DNA of 64,000 nt. It comes from Propioniciclava soli (GTDB lineage Bacteria; Actinomycetota; Actinomycetes; Propionibacteriales; Propionibacteriaceae). Below are positions 43,303-52,023 of the stretch, in pieces. The stretch covers positions 62,001 through 126,000 of the forward strand of contig NZ_JACYOT010000011.1 of the NCBI RefSeq assembly GCF_014858005.1, given 5' to 3'. The position numbers and the translations under genes were made by a program. The stretch's first letter is position 1, and the number at the start of each line of letters is the position of its first letter. The notes under the pieces are model-generated. The model was not told the DNA's origin and did not search any database. It saw only the letters and a program-made list of their open reading frames with translations.

Positions 43303-43307
43303 TACGG

Positions 43308-43337
43308 ATAGTAATCACATCGGTGTAACCCTGTAAA
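43308..43337 (-). promoter_or_regulatory. Promoter of the riboswitch-nrdHIEF operon
   Basis: On the minus strand TTTACA (43337-43332) and TACTAT (43313-43308) are 18 nt apart, which places the transcription start at the 5' end of the riboswitch aptamer. Confidence 0.65.
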
Positions 43338-43472
43338 GCCAGCATGCCGCCTCGACGGCGCACACGAGGCCGCCCGCTCGACCAGGGTCCACGTCGCGCG
43401 TGGTCTCGGCGTGACAGGGCGTGATCGAGGGATGAGACGGCCCCGGCGGTGCGTTGACGCCGACCGGCCCAA

Positions 43473-43491
43473 GCGGGTTAGGCTCCCCTAA
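43473..43491 (+). promoter_or_regulatory. IdeR/DtxR-like iron box (14/19) before the orphan iron gene
   Basis: GCGGGTTAGGCTCCCCTAA matches the DtxR/IdeR consensus TTAGGTTAGGCTAACCTAA at 14 of 19 positions. It overlaps a possible -10 TAGGCT (43479-43484) paired with TTGACG (43454-43459). Confidence 0.6.
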
Positions 43492-43548
43492 CCACATTAC
43501 GCAACCATGGTGTTCCCAATATGGCGGGACCCGGCTGGAGGACCTCTC

Positions 43549-44367
43549 GTGACCGTCTCGACCGGCATGCCGGATGCCCTCGCCTGCGACGACCGCAGCC
43601 GTCTGCTCGCCGTCCGCATGCTCCAGGGCTCTGCGGCCGCCACCCTTTTCGCCTACCGCCTGGGTGAGACGCTCGACCCTGTCGTGCACGGGGTGGCTGC
43701 GGACGGCGCTCTCGCGGTGGTGGCTCTGCCACGCGGTCGGTGGGCCGAGGAGCAGCCGGGGCGGGTCGTCGACGTGCGGCTGGATCTGGTGAAGAACTCC
43801 CTGGATCCTCGCGTGTCCACCGTGGTGGCGTCCGCCCATGCCTTGGGCGGTCTGGTGTGGGCCGAGGACGATGAGACGGACGCGCGTCTGGTGGACGGCT
43901 CGCTACCGGAGGCGCTGCGCCAGAGCCTGACGGTTCCCGGGGCTCGCCTGGGTTGGCTGCTGCTGGATCGCCTGGTGGTGCACGACCTGTCCGGCGCGGT
44001 GGTGGTGCCGCACGCGGAGCTGCCCCTTGCGCCGCCCGCGCTGGACGGTGGTTTGACCGGTCTCTCGCTGGTGACCGCATGCAGCGACGCTGCCCTGAAG
44101 GATGTGTGCTGGTCGGTGATGGTGGGGCGGACGCCGGGAACGGTGACGCGCAAGCCGCACGCCGGCCATGCGTGCCCCCACACGTTGGACCAAATTTTCT
44201 GTGCAGACGTCGACGCGCTCGGCGTCACCTTATTGTTGGTGACGGCTCAAGATCTGGTGGTCGTGCACGGTGAGTTCGAGCAACTCGCCGATTCCGCCGA
44301 CGCACTGAACTGCCTGGTCCATCAGTTGGTGGCCCAGGCAGCCCCCTCGTGCGACGCCGAGCGGTGA
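43549..44367 (+). CDS. Uncharacterised protein, probably iron-regulated
   Basis: A 272-residue soluble protein starting at a GTG with GGAGG 8 nt upstream (an ATG at 43507 is possible but lacks a site). It has no signal peptide. A His/Cys-rich stretch RKPHAGHACPHTLDQIFCADVDALG lies near residue 205, and the C-terminus reads VVVHGEFEQLADSADALNCLVHQL. I cannot assign a family with confidence; a split-barrel (DUF2470/heme-degrading type) fold is one possibility. The IdeR-like box upstream and the siderophore genes beyond suggest an iron- or heme-related role. Confidence 0.7.
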   Translation: MTVSTGMPDALACDDRSRLLAVRMLQGSAAATLFAYRLGETLDPVVHGVAADGALAVVALPRGRWAEEQPGRVVDVRLDLVKNSLDPRVSTVVASAHALGGLVWAEDDETDARLVDGSLPEALRQSLTVPGARLGWLLLDRLVVHDLSGAVVVPHAELPLAPPALDGGLTGLSLVTACSDAALKDVCWSVMVGRTPGTVTRKPHAGHACPHTLDQIFCADVDALGVTLLLVTAQDLVVVHGEFEQLADSADALNCLVHQLVAQAAPSCDAER

Positions 44368-44372
44368 GGAAA

Positions 44373-44407
44373 GAGCGAGCGGCCCCCCGTCCGGGGGCCG
44401 CTCGCTC
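44373..44407. terminator. Bidirectional terminator hairpin
   Basis: A perfect 15-bp stem (44373-44387 with 44393-44407), loop cgtcc, lies between the convergent orphan gene and the DUF1540 gene. Confidence 0.8.
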
Positions 44408-44417
44408 AGCGCTGTGC

Positions 44418-44693
44418 TCAGCGGACCTCGTACTGCGCGCAGTTTGCATCGGCGCTGACGCCGATGCTGTCTGCGGTGCACATGAGATCGGCGTTGTGAA
44501 CGCACTCGAGGCGCTGGCAGGCGCCCACGTGGGCGTCCGCGGTCCCGAGACCGCCTCGGGCGTCGAGGGTCACGAAGGTGACGCAGCTGGCGTCCTTCTG
44601 GCCGCCCACCGTGATGGCGTAGGCGGTGCAGCCGTCGGAGTTGAATGCACACTCCGTCATGGCGCAGGACTTGATGGCAGTGACGGTGCTCAT
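44418..44693 (-). CDS. DUF1540 domain protein, Cys-rich
   Basis: A 91-residue protein with two copies of a Cys pattern: CAMTECAFNSDGCTAYAITV and CQRLECVHNADLMCTADSIGV, the DUF1540 motif (CxxxxCxxNxxxxCxAxxI). These short domains probably bind a metal; function is unknown. The ATG at 44691-44693 follows GAGAGGAAA. An IdeR-like box lies 71-89 nt upstream, so the gene is probably iron-controlled. Confidence 0.85.
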   Translation of the reverse strand: MSTVTAIKSCAMTECAFNSDGCTAYAITVGGQKDASCVTFVTLDARGGLGTADAHVGACQRLECVHNADLMCTADSIGVSADANCAQYEVR

Positions 44694-44763
44694 GGTCGTT
44701 TCCTCTCGGCTGGTCATCGGTGGAACATTCACCACGGTAGCCCTGAAATGACAATGACGACAG

Positions 44764-44782
44764 CTAGGTGAGGCTGCCCTAA
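44764..44782 (-). promoter_or_regulatory. IdeR/DtxR-like iron box (15/19) before the DUF1540 gene
   Basis: CTAGGTGAGGCTGCCCTAA (plus strand) agrees with the DtxR/IdeR consensus at 15 of 19 positions. It lies in the interval shared by the divergent DUF1540 and siderophore operons. Confidence 0.65.
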
Positions 44783-44891
44783 CCCATGCGAAAATGGTGT
44801 CATCTGCATTTTGTAAATGGTGGGGTTTCGCAAGTCTGCCGCGTTTCGAGCCCCGGAGCAGGCCAGAGGCCGGACACAGGCCGTGTGCACG

Positions 44892-44910
44892 TTAGGTTAG
44901 GCTAACCTAA
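44892..44910 (+). promoter_or_regulatory. Perfect IdeR/DtxR iron box before the siderophore-uptake operon
   Basis: TTAGGTTAGGCTAACCTAA is identical to the 19-bp consensus operator for iron-loaded DtxR/IdeR repressors. It lies 60 nt before the first gene of an eight-gene siderophore run and should shut it off in iron-rich cells. Confidence 0.93.
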
Positions 44911-44970
44911 GCTGGCCTGTAGGTGGGGGCGTGACGGGTTGGCGGGTGCCACCCCGCGAAGGAGGAGACG

Positions 44971-46077
44971 GTGAAGGTCCAGGTGTCCCGGCGCGTCGGG
45001 ATCAAGATGTTCGCGGCAGGGATCGCGGTGACGTTGGCGGGCTGCGGCACCGCGTCGACGCCCACGTCGACGGGGGGTGAATCGGCCACTGAGGCCACCA
45101 CCAGCGCCGCGGCGGACGCCAGCTTGCTGCCAGCGGCCGAGGGAGTGACCCGATACCCCCTGGAACTGACCACGCAGTGGGGTACGACGACGCTGACCGA
45201 GCGTCCAGCCCGCATCGCAGCGGTCACCGGATCCCAGGATGACGCGCAGGCGCTCGCCGCGATCGGCGTCACCCCGGCCCTGGCGAGTGAGTACACCACC
45301 GACGTGTGGCTCGAACAAGCGCTCGGTGAGCCCATACCCGACAGGTTCGTCATGAACGACGGCACCCTGCCCTTCGAGCAGATCGCGGCGGCCGATCCCG
45401 ATCTCATCATTGCCCTCGGCGACCTGACCGACACCTATGACCGGCTCAGCTCGATCGCGCCAGTGCTCGATTCGGGCGAGTCTGCCTCCGAGCAGACGCG
45501 CGCCACGGACTGGCCGGATCTCCTGGCTCGCCTCGGCCAGACCCTCGACCTGTCCCAGGCGGCCCAGACGGCGCTCGATGCCGAGGAGGAGTTCTTCGCC
45601 ACCTTCCGTTCCGATCATCCCGAGCTGCAGGGCCGCACCCTCAGCTACGTCGTCTACTACGGCGAGGAAGGCGGCCTGCAGTACCACTCGTCGCAGGGAA
45701 GCGCGGTGGCCCGCGTCTTCGAGCAGATGGGCTTCGCCGTACCGGCCGGTGCCTCCGGGCTGCAGTACCGCCAGGAGATCAGCCAAGAGCTCATCAGCGC
45801 CATCGACGCCGATGTGATTCTGTTCTCGGACAATTCCGACGGCCATGCCGCGACTGTCACGGATCAGCCGCTGTTCCAGGCGCTGCCGGCGGTTCAGGAC
45901 GGCCGGCTCGTCCACATCGTGAACAACGCCACCTCGGACGGCCGGCAGAGCTTCACCATCGACGGCCAGGAGTACGAGGGCAACGTGCCGTGGGCGCTGG
46001 CCCGCAGCGGACCGCTGTCGGGGGTGTGGGCGGCCGAACAGCTGGCCCCCCATATCGTCAGCGCAGCGCAGGGGTGA
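44971..46077 (+). CDS. Iron-siderophore ABC transporter substrate-binding lipoprotein (1)
   Basis: The 368-residue type III (FepB/FhuD-like) binding protein has a lipobox TLAGC, a Thr/Ser/Ala linker, and RPARIAAVTGSQDDAQALAAIGVTPAL, IAAADPDLIIALGDL and YVVYYGEEGG segments. Anchored outside the membrane, it delivers ferric siderophore to the two permeases. It begins at a GTG with a strong GGAGGAG site and is the first gene after the perfect iron box; 1 nt separates it from the first permease. Confidence 0.92.
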   Translation: MKVQVSRRVGIKMFAAGIAVTLAGCGTASTPTSTGGESATEATTSAAADASLLPAAEGVTRYPLELTTQWGTTTLTERPARIAAVTGSQDDAQALAAIGVTPALASEYTTDVWLEQALGEPIPDRFVMNDGTLPFEQIAAADPDLIIALGDLTDTYDRLSSIAPVLDSGESASEQTRATDWPDLLARLGQTLDLSQAAQTALDAEEEFFATFRSDHPELQGRTLSYVVYYGEEGGLQYHSSQGSAVARVFEQMGFAVPAGASGLQYRQEISQELISAIDADVILFSDNSDGHAATVTDQPLFQALPAVQDGRLVHIVNNATSDGRQSFTIDGQEYEGNVPWALARSGPLSGVWAAEQLAPHIVSAAQG

Positions 46078-46078
46078 C

Positions 46079-47143
46079 GTGACCGTGCTGGCGAGCGCGG
46101 CGGTGCGTCCGGACGAGCGCGGGAGCCACGGCTCGGACGGCGGCCGGCGCCTGCGCATGCGCCGGATAGTGGGTGTCCTCACCGCCCTCGCGGCGCTCGT
46201 GCTCGCCGTCGCCGCGAGCGTGGCGTTCGGCGCCAACCCGCTGCCGCTCGACGAGGTCTGGCAGGGCTTGGTGCGGCCGGATGCCAGCGAGGCCTCCATC
46301 ATCGTGTGGACGCAGCGCCTGCCCCGCACGCTGCTCGGCGTCCTCGTCGGATCCGCGCTGGGCGTCTCGGGGGCCCTCATCCAGGCCCTCACGCGCAACC
46401 CGCTGGCCGATCCTGGGATTCTGGGGGTCAACGCGGGCGCCGGCTTCGCCGTCACGGTTGGTGTCGGGGTGTTCGGCCTCACCGGCATCCGCGGTTACAT
46501 CTGGTGGGCGTTCCTGGGGGCCGTGGCCGCCACCGTCGTGGTGTACCTCATCGGTGCAGCCAGCCGCAGTGCGTCGCCGGTGACGCTGGTCCTCGCCGGG
46601 GTGGCCCTGGGGGCCGTCCTCAACGGGGTGTCGACGTTCCTCACGCTGATCGACGAGGACACCTTTCGCCAGGTGCGGAACTGGGGGCTCGGGTCGATCG
46701 CCCGGACGGGGCTGGACGACACGCTCACGGTGGCGCCGTTCCTGCTCGCGGGTCTGCTGGTCGCGGTGCTGCTCTCCGGATCCCTGAACGCCGTCGCGCT
46801 GGGTGACGATCTCGCCGCCGCGCTGGGCACCAGCGTCGTCCGGACGCGCGTCCTCGGGCTGCTGGCCGTCACCCTGCTCGCCGGAGGCGCGACCGCCCTC
46901 ACCGGCGGCATCGGCTTCGTCGGGCTCATGGTGCCGCACGTCGTGCGGTGGTTCGTGGGGCCCGACCAGCGCTGGATCATCGCGATGACCGCCCTGGCGG
47001 CCCCCGTGCTGTTGCTCGGCGCCGACGTCCTCGGGCGCATCCTGGCCCGCCCGGGTGAGATGGAGGTCGGCATCGTCACCGCCGTCGTCGGCGCACCCGT
47101 CCTGATCGCGCTGGTGCGGCGTCGGAAGGTCAGTGGACTGTGA
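46079..47143 (+). CDS. Iron-siderophore ABC permease (FepD type)
   Basis: A 354-residue FecCD-family permease with about nine or ten helices. It has the typical RLPRTLLGVLVGSALGVSGALIQALTRNPLADPGILGVNAGA motif, and a C-terminal GGIGFVGLMVPHVVRWFVGPDQRWI that includes the ATPase-coupling loop. A hydrophilic tail of about 27 residues comes first. GTG start 1 nt after the receptor gene; it overlaps the next permease by 4 bp. Confidence 0.94.
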   Translation: MTVLASAAVRPDERGSHGSDGGRRLRMRRIVGVLTALAALVLAVAASVAFGANPLPLDEVWQGLVRPDASEASIIVWTQRLPRTLLGVLVGSALGVSGALIQALTRNPLADPGILGVNAGAGFAVTVGVGVFGLTGIRGYIWWAFLGAVAATVVVYLIGAASRSASPVTLVLAGVALGAVLNGVSTFLTLIDEDTFRQVRNWGLGSIARTGLDDTLTVAPFLLAGLLVAVLLSGSLNAVALGDDLAAALGTSVVRTRVLGLLAVTLLAGGATALTGGIGFVGLMVPHVVRWFVGPDQRWIIAMTALAAPVLLLGADVLGRILARPGEMEVGIVTAVVGAPVLIALVRRRKVSGL

Positions 47144-48231
47144 GCGCCCCTGTGAGCACGCCCGTGACCCCCCTCGACTTCGGCCGCCGCACCTGGACCC
47201 TGCGCACCGGCCTGTTCTCGTGCCGCGTGGAGGCCCGCGTGGTGGTCTGCGCGACGCTGTTGCTGCTTGTCGCCGTCGCGGCCGCGTTCGCCGCCGTGTT
47301 CCTCGGGGACTACCCGCTGACCGTCGGCGAGGTGGCCCGGGCGCTGACCGGGCGCGCCGACGACTTCACCGCTATGGTCGTGCTGGAGTGGCGCATGCCG
47401 ATCGTTGTCGCGGCCGTCGCCTTCGGCGCCATGCTCGGCGTGGGGGGTGCCATCTTTCAGTCGCTGACGCGCAACCCGCTCGGGTCCCCCGACATCATCG
47501 GCTTCGACGCCGGCTCCTACACCGCGGTCGTGGTGACCATGCTGGTGCTGGGCGTCCGCGACTACTGGACGATCGCGGCCGTCGCGATCGGGGGCGGCCT
47601 CGTCACCGCGATCGTGGTGTACCTGTTGGCGCGCCGCGGCGGCGTGCAGGGTTTCCGTCTCATCGTCGTCGGCATCGCGGTGTCGGCCATGCTCGGCTCG
47701 GTGAACAGCTATCTGATCACGCGCGCCGACGTGCGCGAGGCCATGGTCGTCGGCTTCTGGAGCGCCGGCTCCATCAGCCGGGTGAGCTGGTCGAGCCTCG
47801 TCCCCTCGCTCGTGGTCATGGCGCTCATCGTCGCGGCCTGCACCGCCCTGGCACCCCAGCTCCGCACGCTCGAACTGGGCGACGACACGGCGGCCACCCA
47901 GGGCGTCCGGGTCGGCGGGGTGCGCCTGGGCCTCATGGTCGTGGGCGTGGCCACGACGGCGTTGGTCACCGCTGCGGCCGGGCCCATCGGGTTCATCTCG
48001 CTGGTCGCCCCCCAACTGGCCCGGCGGTTGACGGGCACCGCCGGGGTGAACCTCGTGGCCTCGGCGGCCATGGGCGCCGCCCTGCTGGCCGCGGCCCAGC
48101 TGGTGTCGCTGGTACTGGCCCACGCCAACCGCCCGGTCCCGGTCGGCCTGGTCACCGTGTGCGTCGGCGGCCTCTACCTCATCGGCCTGCTCATCCGGGA
48201 ATCGCGCAGGCAGGCAGGAGTGGTCCGGTGA
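47140..48231 (+). CDS. Iron-siderophore ABC permease (FepG type)
   Basis: A 363-residue FecCD-family partner of the preceding permease. It has the matching WRMPIVVAAVAFGAMLGVGGAIFQSLTRNPLGSPDIIGFDAGSY block and AAGPIGFISLVAPQLARRLTG coupling loop. Starts at GTG inside the previous stop (GTGA) and overlaps the ATPase gene the same way. Confidence 0.94.
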   Translation: MSAPVSTPVTPLDFGRRTWTLRTGLFSCRVEARVVVCATLLLLVAVAAAFAAVFLGDYPLTVGEVARALTGRADDFTAMVVLEWRMPIVVAAVAFGAMLGVGGAIFQSLTRNPLGSPDIIGFDAGSYTAVVVTMLVLGVRDYWTIAAVAIGGGLVTAIVVYLLARRGGVQGFRLIVVGIAVSAMLGSVNSYLITRADVREAMVVGFWSAGSISRVSWSSLVPSLVVMALIVAACTALAPQLRTLELGDDTAATQGVRVGGVRLGLMVVGVATTALVTAAAGPIGFISLVAPQLARRLTGTAGVNLVASAAMGAALLAAAQLVSLVLAHANRPVPVGLVTVCVGGLYLIGLLIRESRRQAGVVR

Positions 48232-49073
48232 ACGACGCGACGCGTCCGCCCCGTCTCGAGACGCGGGGCACCTCGATCGGTTATGACGGGCGGCTGGTCT
48301 GCGAGGACCTGTCCGTGGCCATCCCCGACGGCTCGTTCACGGCGATCATTGGCCCGAACGGGTGTGGCAAGTCGACGCTGCTGCGCGCCCTCGCGCGCGT
48401 CCTGCGACCCTCGCTCGGCAAGGTGCTGCTCGACGGCACGGCGATCCACACCCAGCCGTCGAAGGAGGTGGCCCGCCGGATCGGACTGCTGCCGCAGACC
48501 TCGCTGGCGCCGGACGGCATCCGGGTCGCCGACCTCGTAGCCCGGGGCCGCTCGCCGTACCAGTCGCTGTTCCATCAGTGGCGGGCCTCGGACGAGGCCG
48601 CCGTGAGAGCCGCGCTGGACGTGACCCGCGTGGGCGACCTCTCCGGCCGGCTCGTCGACGAGCTCTCCGGGGGGCAACGCCAGCGCGTCTGGATCGCCAT
48701 GCTGTTGGCCCAGGAGACGCCGATCATGCTGCTGGACGAGCCGACGTCCTTCCTCGACATCGCCCACCAGTACGACCTGCTCGAGCTGCTCCGCAGCTTC
48801 AACGACGACGGCAAGACCGTCGTGACCGTGCTGCACGACCTCAACCAGGCTGCGCGGTACGCGTCCCACCTCATCGTGATGCACGACGGACAGGTCGTGT
48901 GCAGCGGCCCCCCCGCCGACATCGTCACCGCCGAGCTCGTCGAGTCCGTTTTCGGCCTGCGCGCCCTCGTCGTCCCCGATCCCGTCACCACCACGCCGTC
49001 CGTCGTTCCGCTCGATCCCCGCGGTGGCGGGCGCGTCGGCTCCCTCGCCAGCCCCTCCATCAGAAAGGACTGA
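48228..49073 (+). CDS. Iron-siderophore ABC ATPase (FepC type)
   Basis: The 281-residue ATPase has Walker A GPNGCGKST, Q-loop LLPQTSLAPDGIRVADLVARGRSPYQS (typical of FepC/FhuC), signature LSGGQRQR, Walker B IMLLDEPTSFLDI and His switch VLHDLNQA. It completes the importer with the two permeases. GTG start overlaps the fepG-like stop (GTGA). Confidence 0.94.
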   Translation: MNDATRPPRLETRGTSIGYDGRLVCEDLSVAIPDGSFTAIIGPNGCGKSTLLRALARVLRPSLGKVLLDGTAIHTQPSKEVARRIGLLPQTSLAPDGIRVADLVARGRSPYQSLFHQWRASDEAAVRAALDVTRVGDLSGRLVDELSGGQRQRVWIAMLLAQETPIMLLDEPTSFLDIAHQYDLLELLRSFNDDGKTVVTVLHDLNQAARYASHLIVMHDGQVVCSGPPADIVTAELVESVFGLRALVVPDPVTTTPSVVPLDPRGGGRVGSLASPSIRKD

Positions 49074-49077
49074 ACCC

Positions 49078-50898
49078 ATGTCCTCATCCCGCCCCTACGA
49101 GGCGTTCGCCATCACGACGCGAGCCCTGGAGGTGCTCCGCATCGCCGACGTGACCAGCGGCATGCGCCGCGTGACGCTTGGCGGCCCGGCCCTCGCGGCC
49201 CACACCGCGCCCAACGGGATGCCCGTCGCCGCCTTCCGGTCCGACGGCTTCGATGATGAGTTCAAGATCATCCTCAAGCACCCGGACGCCGCCGAGCCGG
49301 TCGTCCCGACGCAGGCGGACGGGCACCTCGACTGGCCGCGTGGCGACCCGCATCTGGTCATGCGGACCTACACGGTGCGTCGCTGGGATGCGGAGGCCGG
49401 CGAGATCGATGTCGACTTCGTGCAGCACGGGGTCGGCCCGGCCACCACCTGGGCCCGCCGCGTCCGGCCCGGGGAGACCGTGCACATCGCCGGGCCCAAG
49501 TCGTCCTCGCCCCACCCCGAGGGGGTGGACTGGGTGCTGATCGCCGGCGACGAGACGGCGCTGCCCGCCATCGGGCGGTGGCTGGAGGAGTGGCCGACCG
49601 GTGCCCGGGCTCAGGTGTTCATCGAAATCGCCGAGGATGAGCACCGCCAGGAGCTGCCCGTCCCCGACGGGGTGGAGGTGACGTGGCTGAGCCGCGGGGG
49701 TGCTGAGGCCGGCTCCACCACGCTGCTGCTCGACGCTGTGGCGCGGGCGCCGTGGTGGGAGGGGCGCGTGTTCGCCTGGGTCGCCGGCGAGGCGCTGACG
49801 CTCACCCCGATCCGCCGGTGGTTGCGCACCGAGCGCGGGCTCGACCGATCGCAAGTGGAGGTGACCGGCTACTGGCGCCGGCAGGAGACGGCCGGGCCGG
49901 ACGCCGACCCGGGGAGGCCCGAGCCCGAGGAGGCGTCACCGGCGAACCGCTTCCACGAGCTGATCGATCTCATGCCGGCGGTGGCCCTCCGGGTCGCGGC
50001 GTCGCTGCGTGTGGGCACCACCCTCGGCGCGGGCAGCCGGACCGTCGCGGAGCTGGCGGACGCGTGCGGCGCCAGCGAGGTCGGCCTCGGCAAGCTGCTG
50101 CGCTACCTGGCTGCCCTCGACGTCGTCCGGGCGGACGCCGGACGCTGGAGCCTGACCGACCTGGGCCGCGAGCTGGACGACGAGGAAACCGAGGAGGACC
50201 TGGCGCTGACCGGCCCCGCGGCGCGGGACCTCGCGGCCGCCGTCTCTCTCCTGCCCGCCGTGCTGGGCCGGCCCGACCGGTGGGACGACGCCGCCGCGCG
50301 CCGCCTGTTCGGCGCGGATGCGGCCGCCCGGGCCACCGAGCTCGAGATCGACGCCGACACCGCGCGGTACGTGGCGTCGCCGATCGGCACCGCCGAGGCC
50401 TTGCGCGACGCGGCCTGTGTCGAGATCAGCGGGCGGGGTGCCGGCAGTTTCGCCGAAGCGATCGTGCGGGCGCGCGAGGGCGTCGAGGTCACCGTCGTCG
50501 CCGCGGCGTCCGACGTGCCCACCCTGGAACGCATCCACGGCGGTCACCCGCGCGTCCGCTTCGCCCCCGGGGCCGTCAGCGAGGCGGGCCCGTCCGTCGA
50601 CGCCGTGCTGCTCGTGGACGTGCTGGGCGAGCTGCCGGACGCCGACGCGGCGCACACCTTGGCCAGGGCGGCGGAACGGCTGTCGCCCGGCGGCGTCCTG
50701 CTGCTGCTCTGCGACCCCCTCGACGAGGACCGGGCCGACGACCACGACCTGGAGCAGGACCTCGTCGGCTTCGCGCTCCACGGCGCAGGCGCGCGAACCC
50801 ACGACGAGATCCTCGCCTTGTTCGGCGCGGCCGGGCTGCCCGAGCCGCAACGCACGACCGTCGGCTGGGGGGACGCCCTCTACGTCGCCCGTCCGTGA
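49078..50898 (+). CDS. Siderophore-interacting protein fused to a methyltransferase-like domain
   Basis: A 606-residue two-part protein. Residues 1-268 are a siderophore-interacting protein (FAD- and NAD(P)H-dependent ferric-siderophore reductase): flavin motif MRTYTVRRW (about 95-103), VDFVQHGVGPATTW, GDETALPAIGRWLE and the C-terminal VTGYWRR. After a Pro/Glu linker, residues 291-375 match the winged-helix dimerisation domain of O-methyltransferases. About 445-606 look like its Rossmann domain, with EISGRGAGSF in place of the SAM-binding glycine loop and DAVLLVDVLGELPDADA. Typical ferric reductases end near residue 270. AGAAAGGA precedes the ATG. Whether the second half is active is unknown. 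Confidence 0.88.
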   Translation: MSSSRPYEAFAITTRALEVLRIADVTSGMRRVTLGGPALAAHTAPNGMPVAAFRSDGFDDEFKIILKHPDAAEPVVPTQADGHLDWPRGDPHLVMRTYTVRRWDAEAGEIDVDFVQHGVGPATTWARRVRPGETVHIAGPKSSSPHPEGVDWVLIAGDETALPAIGRWLEEWPTGARAQVFIEIAEDEHRQELPVPDGVEVTWLSRGGAEAGSTTLLLDAVARAPWWEGRVFAWVAGEALTLTPIRRWLRTERGLDRSQVEVTGYWRRQETAGPDADPGRPEPEEASPANRFHELIDLMPAVALRVAASLRVGTTLGAGSRTVAELADACGASEVGLGKLLRYLAALDVVRADAGRWSLTDLGRELDDEETEEDLALTGPAARDLAAAVSLLPAVLGRPDRWDDAAARRLFGADAAARATELEIDADTARYVASPIGTAEALRDAACVEISGRGAGSFAEAIVRAREGVEVTVVAAASDVPTLERIHGGHPRVRFAPGAVSEAGPSVDAVLLVDVLGELPDADAAHTLARAAERLSPGGVLLLLCDPLDEDRADDHDLEQDLVGFALHGAGARTHDEILALFGAAGLPEPQRTTVGWGDALYVARP

Positions 50899-50943
50899 CG
50901 GCGTCCTCACCGCAGTTCCACCACCCTTCCTGAAAGGCTTGTC

Positions 50944-52023
50944 ATGTCCCTCCTGAACACCCGCGGGCGCGTTCGCCCGACCCGCATCCTCGCCGCGCTG
51001 GCGACCACCCTGGTGACCGCTCTGGTCGCCTCCGGGTGCGCGTCGGGTGACGCCGACCCCGCCGCGCCGACACCCCAGCAATCTCAATCGGACGCCCCAC
51101 GCGCGTCGTCCGGGGGCGTGGCGCTCCCGGCGGGGGAGGGGACGACGTCCTACCCCCTCACGCTCGCCTCGCCCTTCGGGGAGACCGCGGTGGCGCAGCG
51201 GCCCGAGCGGGTGGCCGTGATCTCCGCCGCGACCGTCGACACCGACGCCCTGCTGGCGCTGGGGGTCGTCCCGGTGCTGGCGCCGTCCACGATCGAGCGG
51301 AACCCGTGGCTCGACGAGACGCTCACGGCGGGCATCGAGGAGCGGTGGTCCTCCTCGGCGGCCGACGAGGTCTCGGCCGAGCAGGTCGCCGCGGTCGATC
51401 CGGATCTCATCGTCGCGATGGACGCCTACGACATGACGCCGCAGCGGTTCGAGCAGCTCTCGGCCATCGCACCGGTGCTGTATGCGGAGAGCGAGGCGCT
51501 GACGTGGCAGGAGATGACGCGCGAGGTCGGCGAGGTGCTCGACCTGTCCGAGGCGGCCGACGGTGTCGTCGACGACGCCGAGCAGCGGATCAGCGCGGCC
51601 GCCGCGGCCCACCCCGAGTTCGCCGGCCACAGCGCCGCCCACGTGGTCGTCTACGAGGAGCAGTACGGCGCCGCCTACGACTCCACCCCCGGCAGCGACT
51701 CGGCGGCGCTGCTCGAGGCGCTCGGGTTCACCCTGCCGGACGCCGCCGCGCAGTTCGGCGAGGACGACGTGGTCAGCCAAGAACTCGTCGGTTCCATCGA
51801 GGCCGATTTTCTGCTCGTAAGCCTTGTCGGCACCGAGGACCACGCCTACTTCATCGAGTCGCCGCTGCTGCGGAGCGTGCCCGCGTTCGCCGAGGGCCGG
51901 GCCGTGGTCAACGAGGCGGGCGAGGACGGCACGAATTCGTTCGCCTGGGGCCTGCGGCAGCAGAGCGCGCCGTGGCTGGTGGAGACCCTCGCCGATTTCG
52001 GTTCCCAGGCCGTCGACCAGTGA
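50944..52023 (+). CDS. Iron-siderophore ABC transporter substrate-binding lipoprotein (2)
   Basis: This 359-residue FepB-like receptor has a lipobox LVASGC and linker, then RPERVAVISAATVDTDALLALGVVPVL, VDPDLIVAMDAYDM and VVVYEEQYGAAY. It parallels the first receptor of the operon (similar length, same segment order), so the single importer may use two receptors for different siderophores. AAAGG precedes the ATG; the stop overlaps a GTG that can start the esterase. Confidence 0.92.
   Translation: MSLLNTRGRVRPTRILAALATTLVTALVASGCASGDADPAAPTPQQSQSDAPRASSGGVALPAGEGTTSYPLTLASPFGETAVAQRPERVAVISAATVDTDALLALGVVPVLAPSTIERNPWLDETLTAGIEERWSSSAADEVSAEQVAAVDPDLIVAMDAYDMTPQRFEQLSAIAPVLYAESEALTWQEMTREVGEVLDLSEAADGVVDDAEQRISAAAAAHPEFAGHSAAHVVVYEEQYGAAYDSTPGSDSAALLEALGFTLPDAAAQFGEDDVVSQELVGSIEADFLLVSLVGTEDHAYFIESPLLRSVPAFAEGRAVVNEAGEDGTNSFAWGLRQQSAPWLVETLADFGSQAVDQ

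Noticed and set aside
43081-43320. A small protein in the leader of nrdH
   Set aside because: The conserved sequence matches the cobalamin riboswitch core and pairs as RNA; the open frames there are incidental.
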